This document shows, in pieces, positions 36,242 to 44,986 of a DNA stretch of 64,000 nt. The notes beneath the pieces were generated by a model. That model worked only from the letters and a program-made list of their open reading frames with translations, had not been told where the DNA came from and did not search any database. The position numbers and the translations under genes were made by a program. The DNA comes from Nitrospirillum sp034653355 (GTDB taxonomy: Bacteria; Pseudomonadota; Alphaproteobacteria; Azospirillales; Azospirillaceae), in assembly GCF_034653355.1 (NCBI RefSeq), contig NZ_JAYEER010000004.1, positions 930,001 to 994,000 of the forward strand, written 5' to 3'. The first letter of the stretch is position 1; each line of letters starts with the position of its first letter.

Positions 36242-36354
36242 GGCCGCGGGGAAACCCAGTCGGCCCCGCACCCTGGCGGTACAACCAATCCCTGCCTTCC
36301 TGATGTTGGCGGCGCGGGTTAGAATCCGGGCTGTGTCCTGGAGGGGAGGGGGCT

Positions 36355-36930
36355 ATGGTCGGGGTGCGAGAGCTTCTGGAACAAGCCGCCGCTGCCCGGC
36401 GGGCGGGCCGGTTGTCGGAAGCCTTCGACCTGGCCAGCCAGGCCGTTACCCTGTCGCGCACCGGTGGCCAGGAGGGTGGCGCCGATCTGCGCCAGGCGTT
36501 GACGCGACTGGCGCAAGCGTTGCGGGATCTGGGGCGGCCGGCTGAGGCGCGGCTGCCGCAGGAGGAGGCGGTGGCCCTTTTCCGCGATGCGGGCGATGGC
36601 CTGTCCACGGCTGGGGCCCTGCGCCACTTGGGTGGTATCCTTGACGACATGGCGGCCCATGCGGACGCCGTCCCGGTTTATGCCGAGATGATGACCTTGT
36701 ACCAAGCGGCGGAGGTCGCCCCCCTGGAAATGGCCAACGCCGTACGGGCGCTCGCCTGCAATGCCGAGGGGCGCGGCGACCAGCGCGAAGCCGTAGCGCG
36801 ATGGCGGGAGGCGTTAAACCGCTATGCCGCGCTCGACGCGGTGTTCCACGGCGACTTCGGCCTGGCCGACAATCCCGGTGTCAAAGAGGCGCGGACGCGC
36901 CTGGCACGGCTCCAGGCCGGCGCAGTCTGA
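36355..36930 (+). CDS. Small TPR-repeat protein, possibly frameshifted at its end
   Basis: A 191-residue protein made of TPR-like helix pairs (LLEQAAAARRAGRLSEAFDLA, LAQALRDLGRPAEARL, LGGILDDMAAHADAVPVYAEM, ALACNAEGRGDQREAVARWREAL), likely a cytosolic protein-protein interaction scaffold. A strong GGAGGGGAGG ribosome binding site precedes the ATG. It ends at TGA 36928-36930. A one-base shift just before that stop would extend it through a Pro-rich linker into the mfd-like tail at 36980-37087, giving ~243 residues. That longer form may be the real or ancestral protein. Confidence 0.75.
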   Translation: MVGVRELLEQAAAARRAGRLSEAFDLASQAVTLSRTGGQEGGADLRQALTRLAQALRDLGRPAEARLPQEEAVALFRDAGDGLSTAGALRHLGGILDDMAAHADAVPVYAEMMTLYQAAEVAPLEMANAVRALACNAEGRGDQREAVARWREALNRYAALDAVFHGDFGLADNPGVKEARTRLARLQAGAV

Positions 36931-36979
36931 GGCGGGCCCCGAGCCAATCCGTCCCGTGCCGCCGGCGACATCCACAGCG

Positions 36980-37087
36980 CCCAAGCCCCAGGTCAAGCCC
37001 GTCTCCGCCTTGGGCCACAAGCCGCCGTTACCGGTCAGCAAGCTGAACCGCCCCGGTTTCTCCACGCCACCACGCAGCCGGCGGTAA
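36980..37087 (+). repeat. mfd tail repeat, copy 2
   Basis: A 108-bp copy of the mfd 3' end, 846 bp downstream of the original. Of 14 base changes, most are silent, and the encoded peptide (PKPQVKPVSALGHKPPLP ... TPPRSRR, then stop) is kept open. The frame is +1 relative to the TPR gene that ends 50 bp before. The silent-change excess argues that this copy was translated for a long time. Confidence 0.88.
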
Positions 37088-37095
37088 GTGTCGCT

Positions 37096-37476
37096 TTACT
37101 GGGGTGGTATCACAATCCATTGAAGCGTTTCCGAATCTGACCAAAGATTACATGAGCCAGTACCAGCAATGTTTACTTTTTTATTAAGGGAATATGCGGT
37201 CAGCACGACGGAAAGCATCGCTTTTCCCACGTCTGACGATGGATCGATGGCAAGTCTATCTGCATAGCGGGAACAGGCAGGAGTGGAGGTAGTGTCGCTT
37301 GAGATGTAAACGAAGGCGATCCCACTCCCACCTGCAAGATTTTGTCCAAGCTCGACTTGCGGCTGGATGACATAGACACTGTTTGCCGATCCGGCCATGC
37401 CGCTCTTACACGTGATTAAAGTGGCTATGAGTGTTGCGGAAATAATATTTATACGTTTGACTGAGGCTGTCATCAA
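37096..37476 (-). CDS. Exported hypothetical protein, AT-rich orphan
   Basis: A 126-residue protein with a signal peptide (KRINIISATLIATLITCKSGMA) and a mature part rich in Ser, Thr and Val. It has one Cys in the signal region and two later Cys (PACSRYADR, GSCNLWSD) that may pair. No family is recognised. Its base composition and codon use (many A/T-ending codons) differ sharply from all neighbours, suggesting recent transfer. It faces the mfd-tail repeat and lies 220 bp before metY, divergently. Confidence 0.6.
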   Translation of the reverse strand: MMTASVKRINIISATLIATLITCKSGMAGSANSVYVIQPQVELGQNLAGGSGIAFVYISSDTTSTPACSRYADRLAIDPSSDVGKAMLSVVLTAYSLNKKVNIAGTGSCNLWSDSETLQWIVIPPQ

Positions 37477-37697
37477 ATTCTCCCCCGAAACTAGTATAAT
37501 AAATACCTATAGCGGATGAGAGCCAGAATCACAACGTGTGGCGGATCAGCCTATGGACAGTGGCGGCACGGTGCGGCCAGCCAGCCGTTTTCCGCCATAA
37601 ATGAAATAATTTAATAAGCCCGGATCGGTGGATGCAATTTCCGAACGGCTGAGGCAACAATCGCCGCAACGTGGAATAATGAGCGGAGGATGTCACC

Positions 37698-38990
37698 ATG
37701 GCCGTCGACAGCAAGCACCCCGAGACCCTGGCCCTGCACGCCGGGTACCGGGCCGATCCCGCCACGGGGGCCGTGGCCGTGCCCATCTACCAGACGACAT
37801 CCTATCAGTTCCGCGACACGGAGCACGCCGCCAACCTGTTCGCGCTCAAGGAACTGGGCAACATCTACACCCGCATCATGAACCCCACCACCGACGTGCT
37901 GGAACAGCGCTTGGCGGCGCTGGAGGGTGGGGTGGCGGCCCTGGCGGTGGCGTCGGGCCAGGCGGCCAGCACCTTCGCCATCCTGAACGTGGCCAGCGCC
38001 GGCGACAACTTCGTCACTTCCACCGACCTGTACGGCGGCACCTGGAACCTATTCGCCAACACCTTCAAGCAGCTGGGTATCGAGGCGCGCTTCGTCGACC
38101 CGTCGGACCCGGAGAACTTCCGCCGTGCCACCGACGACAGCACCCGCGCCTATTACGCCGAGACGCTGCCCAACCCCAAGCTGCGCGTCTTCCCCATCGC
38201 CGAGGTGGCGGCCATCGGCCGCGACTTGGGCGTGCCGCTGATCATGGACAACACGGCCACCCCCATCATCGCCCGCCCGCTGGATCATGGCGCGGCCGTC
38301 GTCGTCTATTCCACCACCAAGTATATCGGCGGCCATGGCACCAGCATCGGCGGTGCCCTCATCGACGGCGGCAATTTCGATTGGGAGGCGCATGCCGATC
38401 GCTTCCCCCTGCTGAACCAGCCGGACCCCAGCTATCACGGGGCGGTGTGGACGCAGGCGGTGAAGCCGCTGGGTCCCATCGCCTATATCCTGCGCGCCCG
38501 CGTCACCCTGTTGCGCGACATCGGCGCCGCCCTCAGCCCGTTCAACGCCTTCCAGGCCATCCAGGGGCTGGAGACCCTGCCGTTGCGCATGCGGGAGCAT
38601 AACCGCAACGCCAGCGCCGTCGCGGCCTTCCTGGCGGAACATTCCAAGGTGTCGGACGTCATCCACCCCAGCCGGCAGACGGGGGAACTGCGCCGCCGGG
38701 CGGACGCGGTGCTGAAGGGCGGCCATGGCGCGCTGGTGGGCTTCGAACTGAAGGGCGGCGCCGACGCCGGCCGCCGCTTCATCGACGCGCTGAAGCTGTT
38801 CTACCACGTGGCCAACATCGGCGACGCCCGCAGCCTGGCCATCCACCCGGCCAGCACCACCCACTCGCAATTGTCGGTGGACGACCAGGCGGCCACCGGC
38901 GTCACCCCCGGCTATGTCCGCCTGTCCATCGGCATCGAGCATATCGACGACATCCTGGCCGACCTCAGCCAGGCGCTGGATGCGGCCTGA
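37698..38990 (+). CDS. metY: O-acetylhomoserine sulfhydrylase/aminocarboxypropyltransferase
   Basis: A PLP enzyme of the Cys/Met metabolism family that makes homocysteine (or methionine) from O-acetylhomoserine and sulfide (or methanethiol). The 430-residue length and the start MAVDSKHPETLALHAGYRAD are typical of MetY. The PLP Lys is in YSTTKYIGGHG, the Asp contacting the pyridine N is in LIMDNTATP, and the substrate-loop motif is IYTRIMNPT. A GGAGGATG binding site precedes the ATG. The 210-bp leader is AT-richer than average; I looked for SAM-type riboswitch patterns and could not support one. Confidence 0.93.
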   Translation: MAVDSKHPETLALHAGYRADPATGAVAVPIYQTTSYQFRDTEHAANLFALKELGNIYTRIMNPTTDVLEQRLAALEGGVAALAVASGQAASTFAILNVASAGDNFVTSTDLYGGTWNLFANTFKQLGIEARFVDPSDPENFRRATDDSTRAYYAETLPNPKLRVFPIAEVAAIGRDLGVPLIMDNTATPIIARPLDHGAAVVVYSTTKYIGGHGTSIGGALIDGGNFDWEAHADRFPLLNQPDPSYHGAVWTQAVKPLGPIAYILRARVTLLRDIGAALSPFNAFQAIQGLETLPLRMREHNRNASAVAAFLAEHSKVSDVIHPSRQTGELRRRADAVLKGGHGALVGFELKGGADAGRRFIDALKLFYHVANIGDARSLAIHPASTTHSQLSVDDQAATGVTPGYVRLSIGIEHIDDILADLSQALDAA

Positions 38991-39080
38991 GGGGGGCAGC
39001 ATGATATAAGCCCAAGACGGGGCGCCGATGTGCCGGCACCCCGCCTGCGGGCAAGGTCAGGGCGGCCGCGCCTGATGGTC

Positions 39081-39950
39081 TCAGGCCACCAGGCGGCGAT
39101 AGAGGTGCCAGGTGCTGTGACCCAGCACCGGCATCACCACGATCAGGCCGACGAAGGCGGGCAGGGTGCCGGCCAGCAGGCTACCGGCCACGATCAGGCC
39201 CCACAGCGCCATGACGCCCGGGTTGCGCGCCACCGCCCGCATGGAGGTGCCGATGGCGGTGTGCAGCGGCACATCGCGGTCCAGCAGCAGGGGGAAGCTG
39301 ATGGCGGCGATGGCCAGCACCACGGCGGCGAAGCAGGCGCCCACGGCGCAGCCTACCGCGATCATGGTCCAGCCGGCGCGGGTGCCCGCCACGTCGGCCG
39401 CGAACTGCGCCACCGAGGCTGGCGGCTGCGGGCCCAGGGTGGCGTCATAGATGCCCTGGGCGGCGTACAGCCAGGCGAAGTAAATGATGGTCAGCAGGAA
39501 GCCCAGGGCCGCGATGGCGGCGATGGCCGGGGAGCGGAGGGGCCCGAACGCCTCCCGCCAGCTGGGCTGGGCGCCGCGCTCCCGCTGCCGGCTCATCTCC
39601 AACAGGCCGATGGCCGCCACCGGACCCACCAGCACGAAGCCGGAGGCCAGCGGGAACAACATCGGCAGCATGTTCAGGTTCACCGCCGCCCGGGCCAGCA
39701 CACAGCCCAGGATGGGGTAGATGACGCACAGCGCGAAGACGTCGGTGCGGAAGGCGCCGAAGTCGCGGAAGCCGGCGGCGATGGCCTCGCCCAGGTCGGC
39801 CACGCCGATGCGGCGAACCACCGGCGCCTCACGCGCGCGCAGGTCCTCCATATGCCCGATGGCCCGGCCGACGGAGGCGACACCGGCCGCCGCCTCCCCC
39901 AGCCGTTCCCAGGTCCATTCCACGGGGTTGCGTATGGTCTCTTGTGTCAT
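39081..39950 (-). CDS. DUF2189 family integral membrane protein (paralogue)
   Basis: A 289-residue polytopic protein with about six hydrophobic segments. It shares with the protein at 7445-8266 the segment AARNPGVMALWGLIVAG (there RANPRAMLLWAGLI), the internal SFPLLLDRDVPLHTAIGTS (there TLPLLLDRDVGVLTAVATS) and the C-terminal GHSTWHLYRRLV (there GHASWHAYRDIV). Function is unknown. The start is the ATG seven bases after AGGAGG; a slightly longer ATG would overlap that binding site. The ~280-bp gap to the VOC gene shows nothing recognisable. Confidence 0.87.
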   Translation of the reverse strand: MTQETIRNPVEWTWERLGEAAAGVASVGRAIGHMEDLRAREAPVVRRIGVADLGEAIAAGFRDFGAFRTDVFALCVIYPILGCVLARAAVNLNMLPMLFPLASGFVLVGPVAAIGLLEMSRQRERGAQPSWREAFGPLRSPAIAAIAALGFLLTIIYFAWLYAAQGIYDATLGPQPPASVAQFAADVAGTRAGWTMIAVGCAVGACFAAVVLAIAAISFPLLLDRDVPLHTAIGTSMRAVARNPGVMALWGLIVAGSLLAGTLPAFVGLIVVMPVLGHSTWHLYRRLVA

Positions 39951-40232
39951 GCCCGATCCTCCTGAACGCATTGCGGTTTCAGGCAGAGGCCCAGAGATCG
40001 CTGGGGCCCAAGGCAGGGTGTCTTGTCGCGACCGAGGCCCAACGGTCAGGGGTCGGCCGCGCAGGGCGGTTAAGCGCCGCTCCCGTCTTCGCGGGAAGTG
40101 TACGCCGGTTGGTTGGTCTTGTTAATGGGCGTGGGAATAGGGGACCGGAAGTGGAGAAGCGGCTTCCAATGTCCGGTCCCGGCGCGTTCCGTGCGCCCAT
40201 CTTGTCGAGGCGGGGTCGTCCGTGTGTGGGGG

Positions 40233-40646
40233 CTAGGGCTTGGGCGGGAGTTGGGCGGCGTCCAGGAACAGGGGCTCCCAGACATGGCCGTCCGGGTCTT
40301 CGAAGCTGCGGCTGTACATGAAGCCGAGATCTTGGCTGGGGTTCACGTCGGCCTTGCCGCCATGCCGGCTTGCGGCCTCGGCCATGGTGTCGACGGCGGC
40401 GCGGTCGTCGCAGGACAGGGCCAGCATCAACGCCCCGCTGGCGTGGGTGTCGGTGATGGGCTTCTGGGTGAAAACCCGCCACTTATCGTGGGTCAGCAGC
40501 ATCACGAAGATGGTGTCGGAGAACACCATGCAGGCGGCGGTCTCGTCGGTGAACTGCGGATTGTTCACCGCGCCGATGGCGGCATAGAACGCCATCGCCT
40601 TGGGCAGGTCGCGCACCGGTAGGTTGATGAAGATTTGCTTGGCCAT
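40233..40646 (-). CDS. VOC/glyoxalase-like protein
   Basis: A 137-residue vicinal-oxygen-chelate fold protein. The typical opening MAKQIFINLPVRDLPKAMAFYAAIG, the paired beta-alpha-beta units, and the closing SFEDPDGHVWEPLFLD with the metal-ligand Glu are all present. Members include lactoylglutathione lyase-like enzymes and fosfomycin or bleomycin-type resistance proteins; nothing specifies the substrate here. It is followed by a thioesterase gene on the same strand after a ~120-bp gap in the upstream direction. Confidence 0.85.
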   Translation of the reverse strand: MAKQIFINLPVRDLPKAMAFYAAIGAVNNPQFTDETAACMVFSDTIFVMLLTHDKWRVFTQKPITDTHASGALMLALSCDDRAAVDTMAEAASRHGGKADVNPSQDLGFMYSRSFEDPDGHVWEPLFLDAAQLPPKP

Positions 40647-40764
40647 TGTCCTCTCCTTTCAGGAAGCAGTGCCCAAAGGACGGGCCGGGCCATCCGGAAC
40701 CGACAGGGCCCAGAAATTTTTCTTTCGGTGGTGGGGAGCCACCCCAGGCGTCCATATCGCGTTC

Positions 40765-41181
40765 TCAGCACGCCGCCTTCTTCTCCACCCGGGCCATGAA
40801 GCGGGCGTAGTCGATCACGCCCCGGCTGTGGAAGCCTTCGCCGATTAGGCCGGCGGCGTCGTGGGCGGCGACCTTGAAGCGCAGGGCGCGACCGTCGAAG
40901 GCGATCAATTCCACGGTGGCGGTGACGGTCATGCCCACGGGCGTGGCGGCCACATGGCTGACGTCGACATGGGTGCCGACGGTGCGCTCCCCCGGCTCCA
41001 GATAGGGGGCCAGCGCCCGCACGCAGGTCCATTCGATGAAGGCCACCATCTGCGCGGTGGCGAAGACCGGCGGCATGTCATGGAAGCCGCCGAAGGCGGC
41101 GGGCAGGGAGGGCACCAGCATGCTGGCGTCGACGGTCAGGCTTTCGCTGTGGCGCAGGCCGGGCTGCAGGCAGGATTTCAT
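40765..41181 (-). CDS. FlK-like acyl-CoA thioesterase
   Basis: A 138-residue hotdog thioesterase of the fluoroacetyl-CoA thioesterase type. The segment VFATAQMVAFIEWTC holds the Thr and Glu of the active site, and VGTHVDVSHVAATPVGMTV holds the catalytic His. It ends with GEGFHSRGVIDYARF, typical of the group. Actual substrates in most bacteria are unknown small acyl-CoAs. An ATG 64 bp after the serine hydrolase stop was taken as start; the open frame extends further upstream without homology. Confidence 0.85.
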   Translation of the reverse strand: MKSCLQPGLRHSESLTVDASMLVPSLPAAFGGFHDMPPVFATAQMVAFIEWTCVRALAPYLEPGERTVGTHVDVSHVAATPVGMTVTATVELIAFDGRALRFKVAAHDAAGLIGEGFHSRGVIDYARFMARVEKKAAC

Positions 41182-41245
41182 GGGGGCGGCTTCCTCTGTT
41201 GGGCGGCCGCTGTTCGTCAAGCCACGGCCCTCAGGCCCCGGGGCG

Positions 41246-42316
41246 TCAGGACAGGGTCGCCAGAATACCCAGCAGGATATCCTGCGACCGCCGCTGGCCA
41301 TAGCCCTTGCCGTAGGCGCGGGAGGTGATGGCCACCACCAGGTCCCGCGACGGCACCACGTAGATCTTGTTGCCGCCATTTCCCGAGGCGAAATGGACGG
41401 GCACGGTGCGGCCATCGTCCAGGCGCTCATCCTTGGCGTACCACATGTAGCCATAGAAATCGGCGTAGGGGTCGCTGGCGGCGATGGGGTGAATGCGGGC
41501 CAGGCTGTCGCTCAGCCACCGCTGGCTGATGACGCGTCGGCCCTTATAGGTCCCCCCATTCAAGACCATCTGTCCGATGGTGGCGGCGTCGCGGGCGGTA
41601 ATCGACAGGTTGCCCTGGCCGGTGCCATGGCCGCCGGGAAGCTGGCGCCAGCTGTGGGCCGCGATGCCCAGCGGGCCGAACAGGGCTTCCTGTGCCAGCC
41701 TGTCCAGGCTTTGGCCCGTGGCGTGTTCCACGATCAGGCCAACCAGGAAGGCGTTGAGAGAGCAATACTGGTAGGTGCGGTCCGGCGCCTCCCGCATCGG
41801 CACGGCCAAGGCGGCGGTGGCCCAGTCGCCGGTCTTTTCCCCCGCCTCGTCCAGCGTGTCCTCGTTGCCGGGGCTGGCGGGGTCGGTGTCGTCGGCCGCC
41901 AGGCCGGAGCGCATGGTCAGCAGGTCGCGGATGGTGATCGCCTCCCATCCTGCGGGCAGGGGACCCGGCAGGTAGCGGGCAATGGGGGCGTCCACGCCCG
42001 CCACCCGGCCGCGATCGATGGTGATGCCCATCAGCAGGCCGGTCAGGCTTTTGGTGGCGGAGCGGATGTCGTGCAGGGTGCCGGCGTCGTCGCCGTTGTA
42101 ATAGGCCTCGGCGACGCGCCGGCCGCGCCGCAGCACCACCACGCCCTTGAGGTCGGGGTGGGGATCATCACGCAGGGTGTCGAGCAGGGCGGCCAGCCGG
42201 GCCGGGGCGGGCGCCGCCGTTTCCGTCGCCCTTGCCCTCACGGGCGACAGGCCGATGAGGGCTGTGCCCGCCAAGCCGCCCAGCACCGTCCGCCGGCCGC
42301 AACCTCCCCCATTCAT
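41246..42316 (-). CDS. Serine hydrolase, beta-lactamase class C / esterase family
   Basis: An exported 356-residue enzyme: MNGGGCGRRTVLGGLAGTALIG is a twin-arginine-like signal. The active-site S-x-x-K is SATKS, and the second motif region reads YQYCSLNAF where the class C Y-x-N would be, so the usual Asn is replaced; a late HFASGNGGNKIYVVPSRD region corresponds to the third motif. This points to an esterase or peptidase rather than a true beta-lactamase. It is the last but one in a minus-strand cluster of small enzymes. Confidence 0.85.
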   Translation of the reverse strand: MNGGGCGRRTVLGGLAGTALIGLSPVRARATETAAPAPARLAALLDTLRDDPHPDLKGVVVLRRGRRVAEAYYNGDDAGTLHDIRSATKSLTGLLMGITIDRGRVAGVDAPIARYLPGPLPAGWEAITIRDLLTMRSGLAADDTDPASPGNEDTLDEAGEKTGDWATAALAVPMREAPDRTYQYCSLNAFLVGLIVEHATGQSLDRLAQEALFGPLGIAAHSWRQLPGGHGTGQGNLSITARDAATIGQMVLNGGTYKGRRVISQRWLSDSLARIHPIAASDPYADFYGYMWYAKDERLDDGRTVPVHFASGNGGNKIYVVPSRDLVVAITSRAYGKGYGQRRSQDILLGILATLS

Positions 42317-42437
42317 GTCCCCACTCCCCGCTGGTTGTGGGCGCAGCCTCGCCGGGTCTCGGGACCGGGGCAACGGCCATCCGGGCGGGGAAGCGTGGGG
42401 CCACTTTATAAGAGGTTTAAGGGACTGAATCCTCGCC

Positions 42438-43370
42438 TCACGCCCCCGCCAGCTCGGCGCCCAGGAAGTCCAGCAGCAGGCGGCTGACCTCCTCCGGCGC
42501 TTCCCGTGTGGGGAAGTGGCCCACGCCGGGCAGCACCTGACGCCGGTAAGGCCCGGTGAAGTGACCTTGGTTGCCGGCCGTCGTCTGCGGCAGGGTGCAG
42601 CGGTCGTCGCCGCCCTGGATCATCAGGGTGGGCACGGCCAGGGTGCGGGCGGCGCGCTGGCGCTTTTCCATGTCGGCGTAGCGCGGGTCGGGTTTGGCCT
42701 CGTCCCAGCGTACCCGGTAGGAATGCAGGGTTATGGCGGCCCAGTCGGGGTTGCCGAAGGCCGCCGCCGTGCGTTCGAACTCCGCCTCGTCGTACCAGCC
42801 ATCGGGGCTCCAGCTGTCCCACTGGTAGCGGGCGAAGGCTTTGCCGTCATGGCAGATGGTTTCCGCCCCCCGTTCCGTCGTCAGGAACCATTGGTACCAA
42901 TAGCGCTGGGCCTGGGACAGGGACGGGGTGGGCAGGCTGCCCGGCTCCCATCCCACGGACAGGGCGGCGATGCGATGCAGGCGGTCGGGCGCCACGGCGG
43001 CCAGGAAATAGGCGATGCGGGCGCCCCAGTCATGGCCGATGACGCTGAAGCGCTGCCAGTCCAGGGCGTTGGCCAGGTCCAACGCGTCCTGCGCCAGGGC
43101 GGCGATCTGGCCGGAGCGGGTGGTCTGGCTGGACAGGAAACGCGTGGGCCCGAAGCCGCGCAGCCAGGGCGCCACCGTCTTGTACCCGGCCTTCCACAAG
43201 GCCGGCGCCACCCTGTCCCAGGTGTGGGCGTCGTCAGGCCAGCCGTGCAGCAGCAGCACCGGCGGCCCATCGGCCGGCCCGCCGGCGATGTAGGCCACGT
43301 CCAGCAGCGGGGTGGAGAGGTGGCCGATGTCGGTATGGTGTTCGGTCTGATGGTGTTCGGTTTGGGGCAT
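42438..43370 (-). CDS. Alpha/beta hydrolase, epoxide hydrolase-like
   Basis: A 310-residue enzyme. The oxyanion motif is LLLHGWPDD, the nucleophile elbow is GHDWGARIAY (Asp nucleophile, as in epoxide hydrolases and haloalkane dehalogenases), and the catalytic His is in GVGHFPTREAPE. A GGDDRC turn carries a likely acid. The start is the ATG just before PQTEHH; the longer open frame upstream is the reverse reading of the DsbA-like gene. It starts 38 bp after that gene, so the two are an operon. Confidence 0.88.
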   Translation of the reverse strand: MPQTEHHQTEHHTDIGHLSTPLLDVAYIAGGPADGPPVLLLHGWPDDAHTWDRVAPALWKAGYKTVAPWLRGFGPTRFLSSQTTRSGQIAALAQDALDLANALDWQRFSVIGHDWGARIAYFLAAVAPDRLHRIAALSVGWEPGSLPTPSLSQAQRYWYQWFLTTERGAETICHDGKAFARYQWDSWSPDGWYDEAEFERTAAAFGNPDWAAITLHSYRVRWDEAKPDPRYADMEKRQRAARTLAVPTLMIQGGDDRCTLPQTTAGNQGHFTGPYRRQVLPGVGHFPTREAPEEVSRLLLDFLGAELAGA

Positions 43371-43407
43371 GCCGTTCCAACCTTGTTGAGGCGCAGCCGG
43401 TTCCGGT

Positions 43408-44070
43408 TCAGCCCGCGGCGCTGGCCACCACCCCCTCCGCCCCCGCCAGATCCAGCAGGGGCAGGAAGGCGCCCGGTTCCTGGGCGCCCGACAGGGAATA
43501 GAGGCGGTTGAAGATGAAGCAGGGCACCGCCTGGATGCCCAGCTGCCGCACGGCGGCCAGCGACTGGCGCAAGGCGTCGCGGTCGGCGTCGCTGTGCAGG
43601 AAGGCGGCGGCGGCCTCGGCGTCCAGCCCGCTCTCCCCGGCGATGGCCGCCAGCACGGCGCGGTCGCCGATGTCGCGACCGTCGCGGAAGAAGGCGGCCT
43701 GCAGGGCCGTGGCCAGTTCCTGGGTGTGGGCGCCGCCCTGGCCGGCCGCGCCGGCATGGCGCAACAGGCGGTGGGCGTCCAGCGTGTTCGGGGTGCGGCG
43801 GATGCGGTCCAGGTTCAGGGTCAGGCCCTCGGCCGCCGCTGTCTGTTCCAGCAGGGCGTTGACCTGGCGGATGCGCTCCACGCTGCCGAACTTGGCCAGC
43901 TGGTCGATGGTGCGGTCGATGCCGCTGGGCGGCGTGTCGGGGTCCAGCTGGAAGGGCAGCCAGCGCACCTCCGGCTGCTGGGTCGGGCGCTGGGCCAGCG
44001 CGCGCTCCAGGCGGCGCTTGCCGATGTAGCACCACGGACAGACGAAGTCGGCGACGATCTCGATCAGCAT
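43408..44070 (-). CDS. DsbA-family oxidoreductase, FrnE-like
   Basis: A 220-residue thioredoxin-fold protein with active site CPWC (DFVCPWCYIGKRRLERAL) and a helical insertion, ending in a cis-Pro loop QAVPCFIFNRLYSLSGAQEP. The pattern is that of FrnE and 2-hydroxychromene-2-carboxylate isomerase relatives, cytosolic disulfide isomerases. The ATG before LIEIVADF was chosen; a GTG ten codons upstream is possible. It is the first gene of a two-gene operon with the epoxide hydrolase-like gene. Confidence 0.9.
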   Translation of the reverse strand: MLIEIVADFVCPWCYIGKRRLERALAQRPTQQPEVRWLPFQLDPDTPPSGIDRTIDQLAKFGSVERIRQVNALLEQTAAAEGLTLNLDRIRRTPNTLDAHRLLRHAGAAGQGGAHTQELATALQAAFFRDGRDIGDRAVLAAIAGESGLDAEAAAAFLHSDADRDALRQSLAAVRQLGIQAVPCFIFNRLYSLSGAQEPGAFLPLLDLAGAEGVVASAAG

Positions 44071-44367
44071 GGGGGCGTCGTGGGGTGGTCCAGGTCGCAC
44101 GCGTGGACGGACGGTACGGCGGTGGTGCCGGCTCGTCTGGCCTCATCCCGGTTTATACACCAAGGATGGTTACAGGGGGGAGGTGGCCTGGCGGATGGCG
44201 TCGGTTTCTTTTCCGTTCCGGTTCGGGGGCTCCTGCGCTAAACTTTTCTTATCTCTGCCTTATATGGGCATGCCGTCGGCTTTGGTCGATGGCGCCGGGC
44301 GGTGATTTCGCGGCGATTCAGAAAGGCTGGTCCGGCGTGGACCGCCCGCCCGGTGGGGGCCCGTTCC

Positions 44368-44808
44368 ATGAGCGAAACCTACGTCACCATGAAAATACGC
44401 GAGGCCATGGCCCAGGCGCAGGGCAGCCGCGCCCAGGCGCAGCGCATCCTGATGGCCTGGGCGCTGGCGGATGAGCAACTGATGCGCGGCCTGTGCAAGC
44501 CCTTTCTGAAGGGCATCACCGGTGCCGCCATCGAACGCGCGTACCGCGGCGGCCCGGCCCTGTCGTCCATGACCCCCGCCGCCGCGCCCAGTGGTGGGGC
44601 CGGTGGCGGCACCAGCCGCCGCGCCCCGGCGCCGCAGCGCCTGACCCAGGCCCAATTGGACGCCATCGTCGCCCGCATGGGCGGCACCCGCCTGGCCAAC
44701 CAACCGCCCATCCTGAACGGCGCCCCGCCGCCCAAGAGCGAGGGCACGGTGAAGCAGGCGGCCTCCGTCAAGGCGCTGGCCGCCGCGTTCCACCGCAAGA
44801 AGTTCTGA
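44368..44808 (+). CDS. Hypothetical protein
   Basis: A 146-residue basic protein with no signal peptide. The first half is helical and Ala/Gln-rich (KIREAMAQAQGSRAQAQRILMAWALADEQLM), the middle is a Pro/Gly/Ser-rich linker, and the end is a short Lys-rich helix. I do not recognise a family. The ATG before SETYVTMK was taken as start, with an in-frame ATG 22 codons upstream as alternative. It is monocistronic, with an intrinsic terminator downstream. The ~300-bp gap before it shows nothing. Confidence 0.6.
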   Translation: MSETYVTMKIREAMAQAQGSRAQAQRILMAWALADEQLMRGLCKPFLKGITGAAIERAYRGGPALSSMTPAAAPSGGAGGGTSRRAPAPQRLTQAQLDAIVARMGGTRLANQPPILNGAPPPKSEGTVKQAASVKALAAAFHRKKF

Positions 44809-44891
44809 ACAGTCCCTGGCATAGACCCGGCGGGCATCGAAGATGCCGGCTGGAGGCTGGCGCCCGGCGTTTGAAGGGGGCGCAGAAGACG

Positions 44892-44922
44892 GGCGGGGCC
44901 GGTGGCTCCGCCTTTTGCTTTT
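44892..44922 (+). terminator. Intrinsic terminator before gltX
   Basis: A 9-bp stem GGCGGGGCC / GGCTCCGCC (one G-U pair) with a 3-base loop, followed by TTTTGCTTTT. It ends the transcript of the hypothetical gene and separates it from gltX. Confidence 0.8.
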
Positions 44923-44986
44923 GGGCCGCTTCATGGTATCGCTGCGCCCTTGGTTTCCGTCCGTTTCCTGAAGGCCCGCTTTCCCC

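Noticed and set aside
32804..36271. A 1155-residue open frame antisense to mfd
   Set aside because: His/Gln/Gly-rich composition typical of reverse reading of a GC-rich gene; the plus strand encodes a full Mfd with all motifs.
37490..37697. SAM riboswitch in the metY leader
   Set aside because: The position would suit one, but I could not match the conserved core of SAM-I, SAM-II or SAM/SAH types. A covariance-model search would settle it.
41246..42316. Antibiotic-resistance beta-lactamase
   Set aside because: S-x-x-K is present, but the Y-x-N motif is altered and the context is small-molecule enzymes; esterase or peptidase is more likely.
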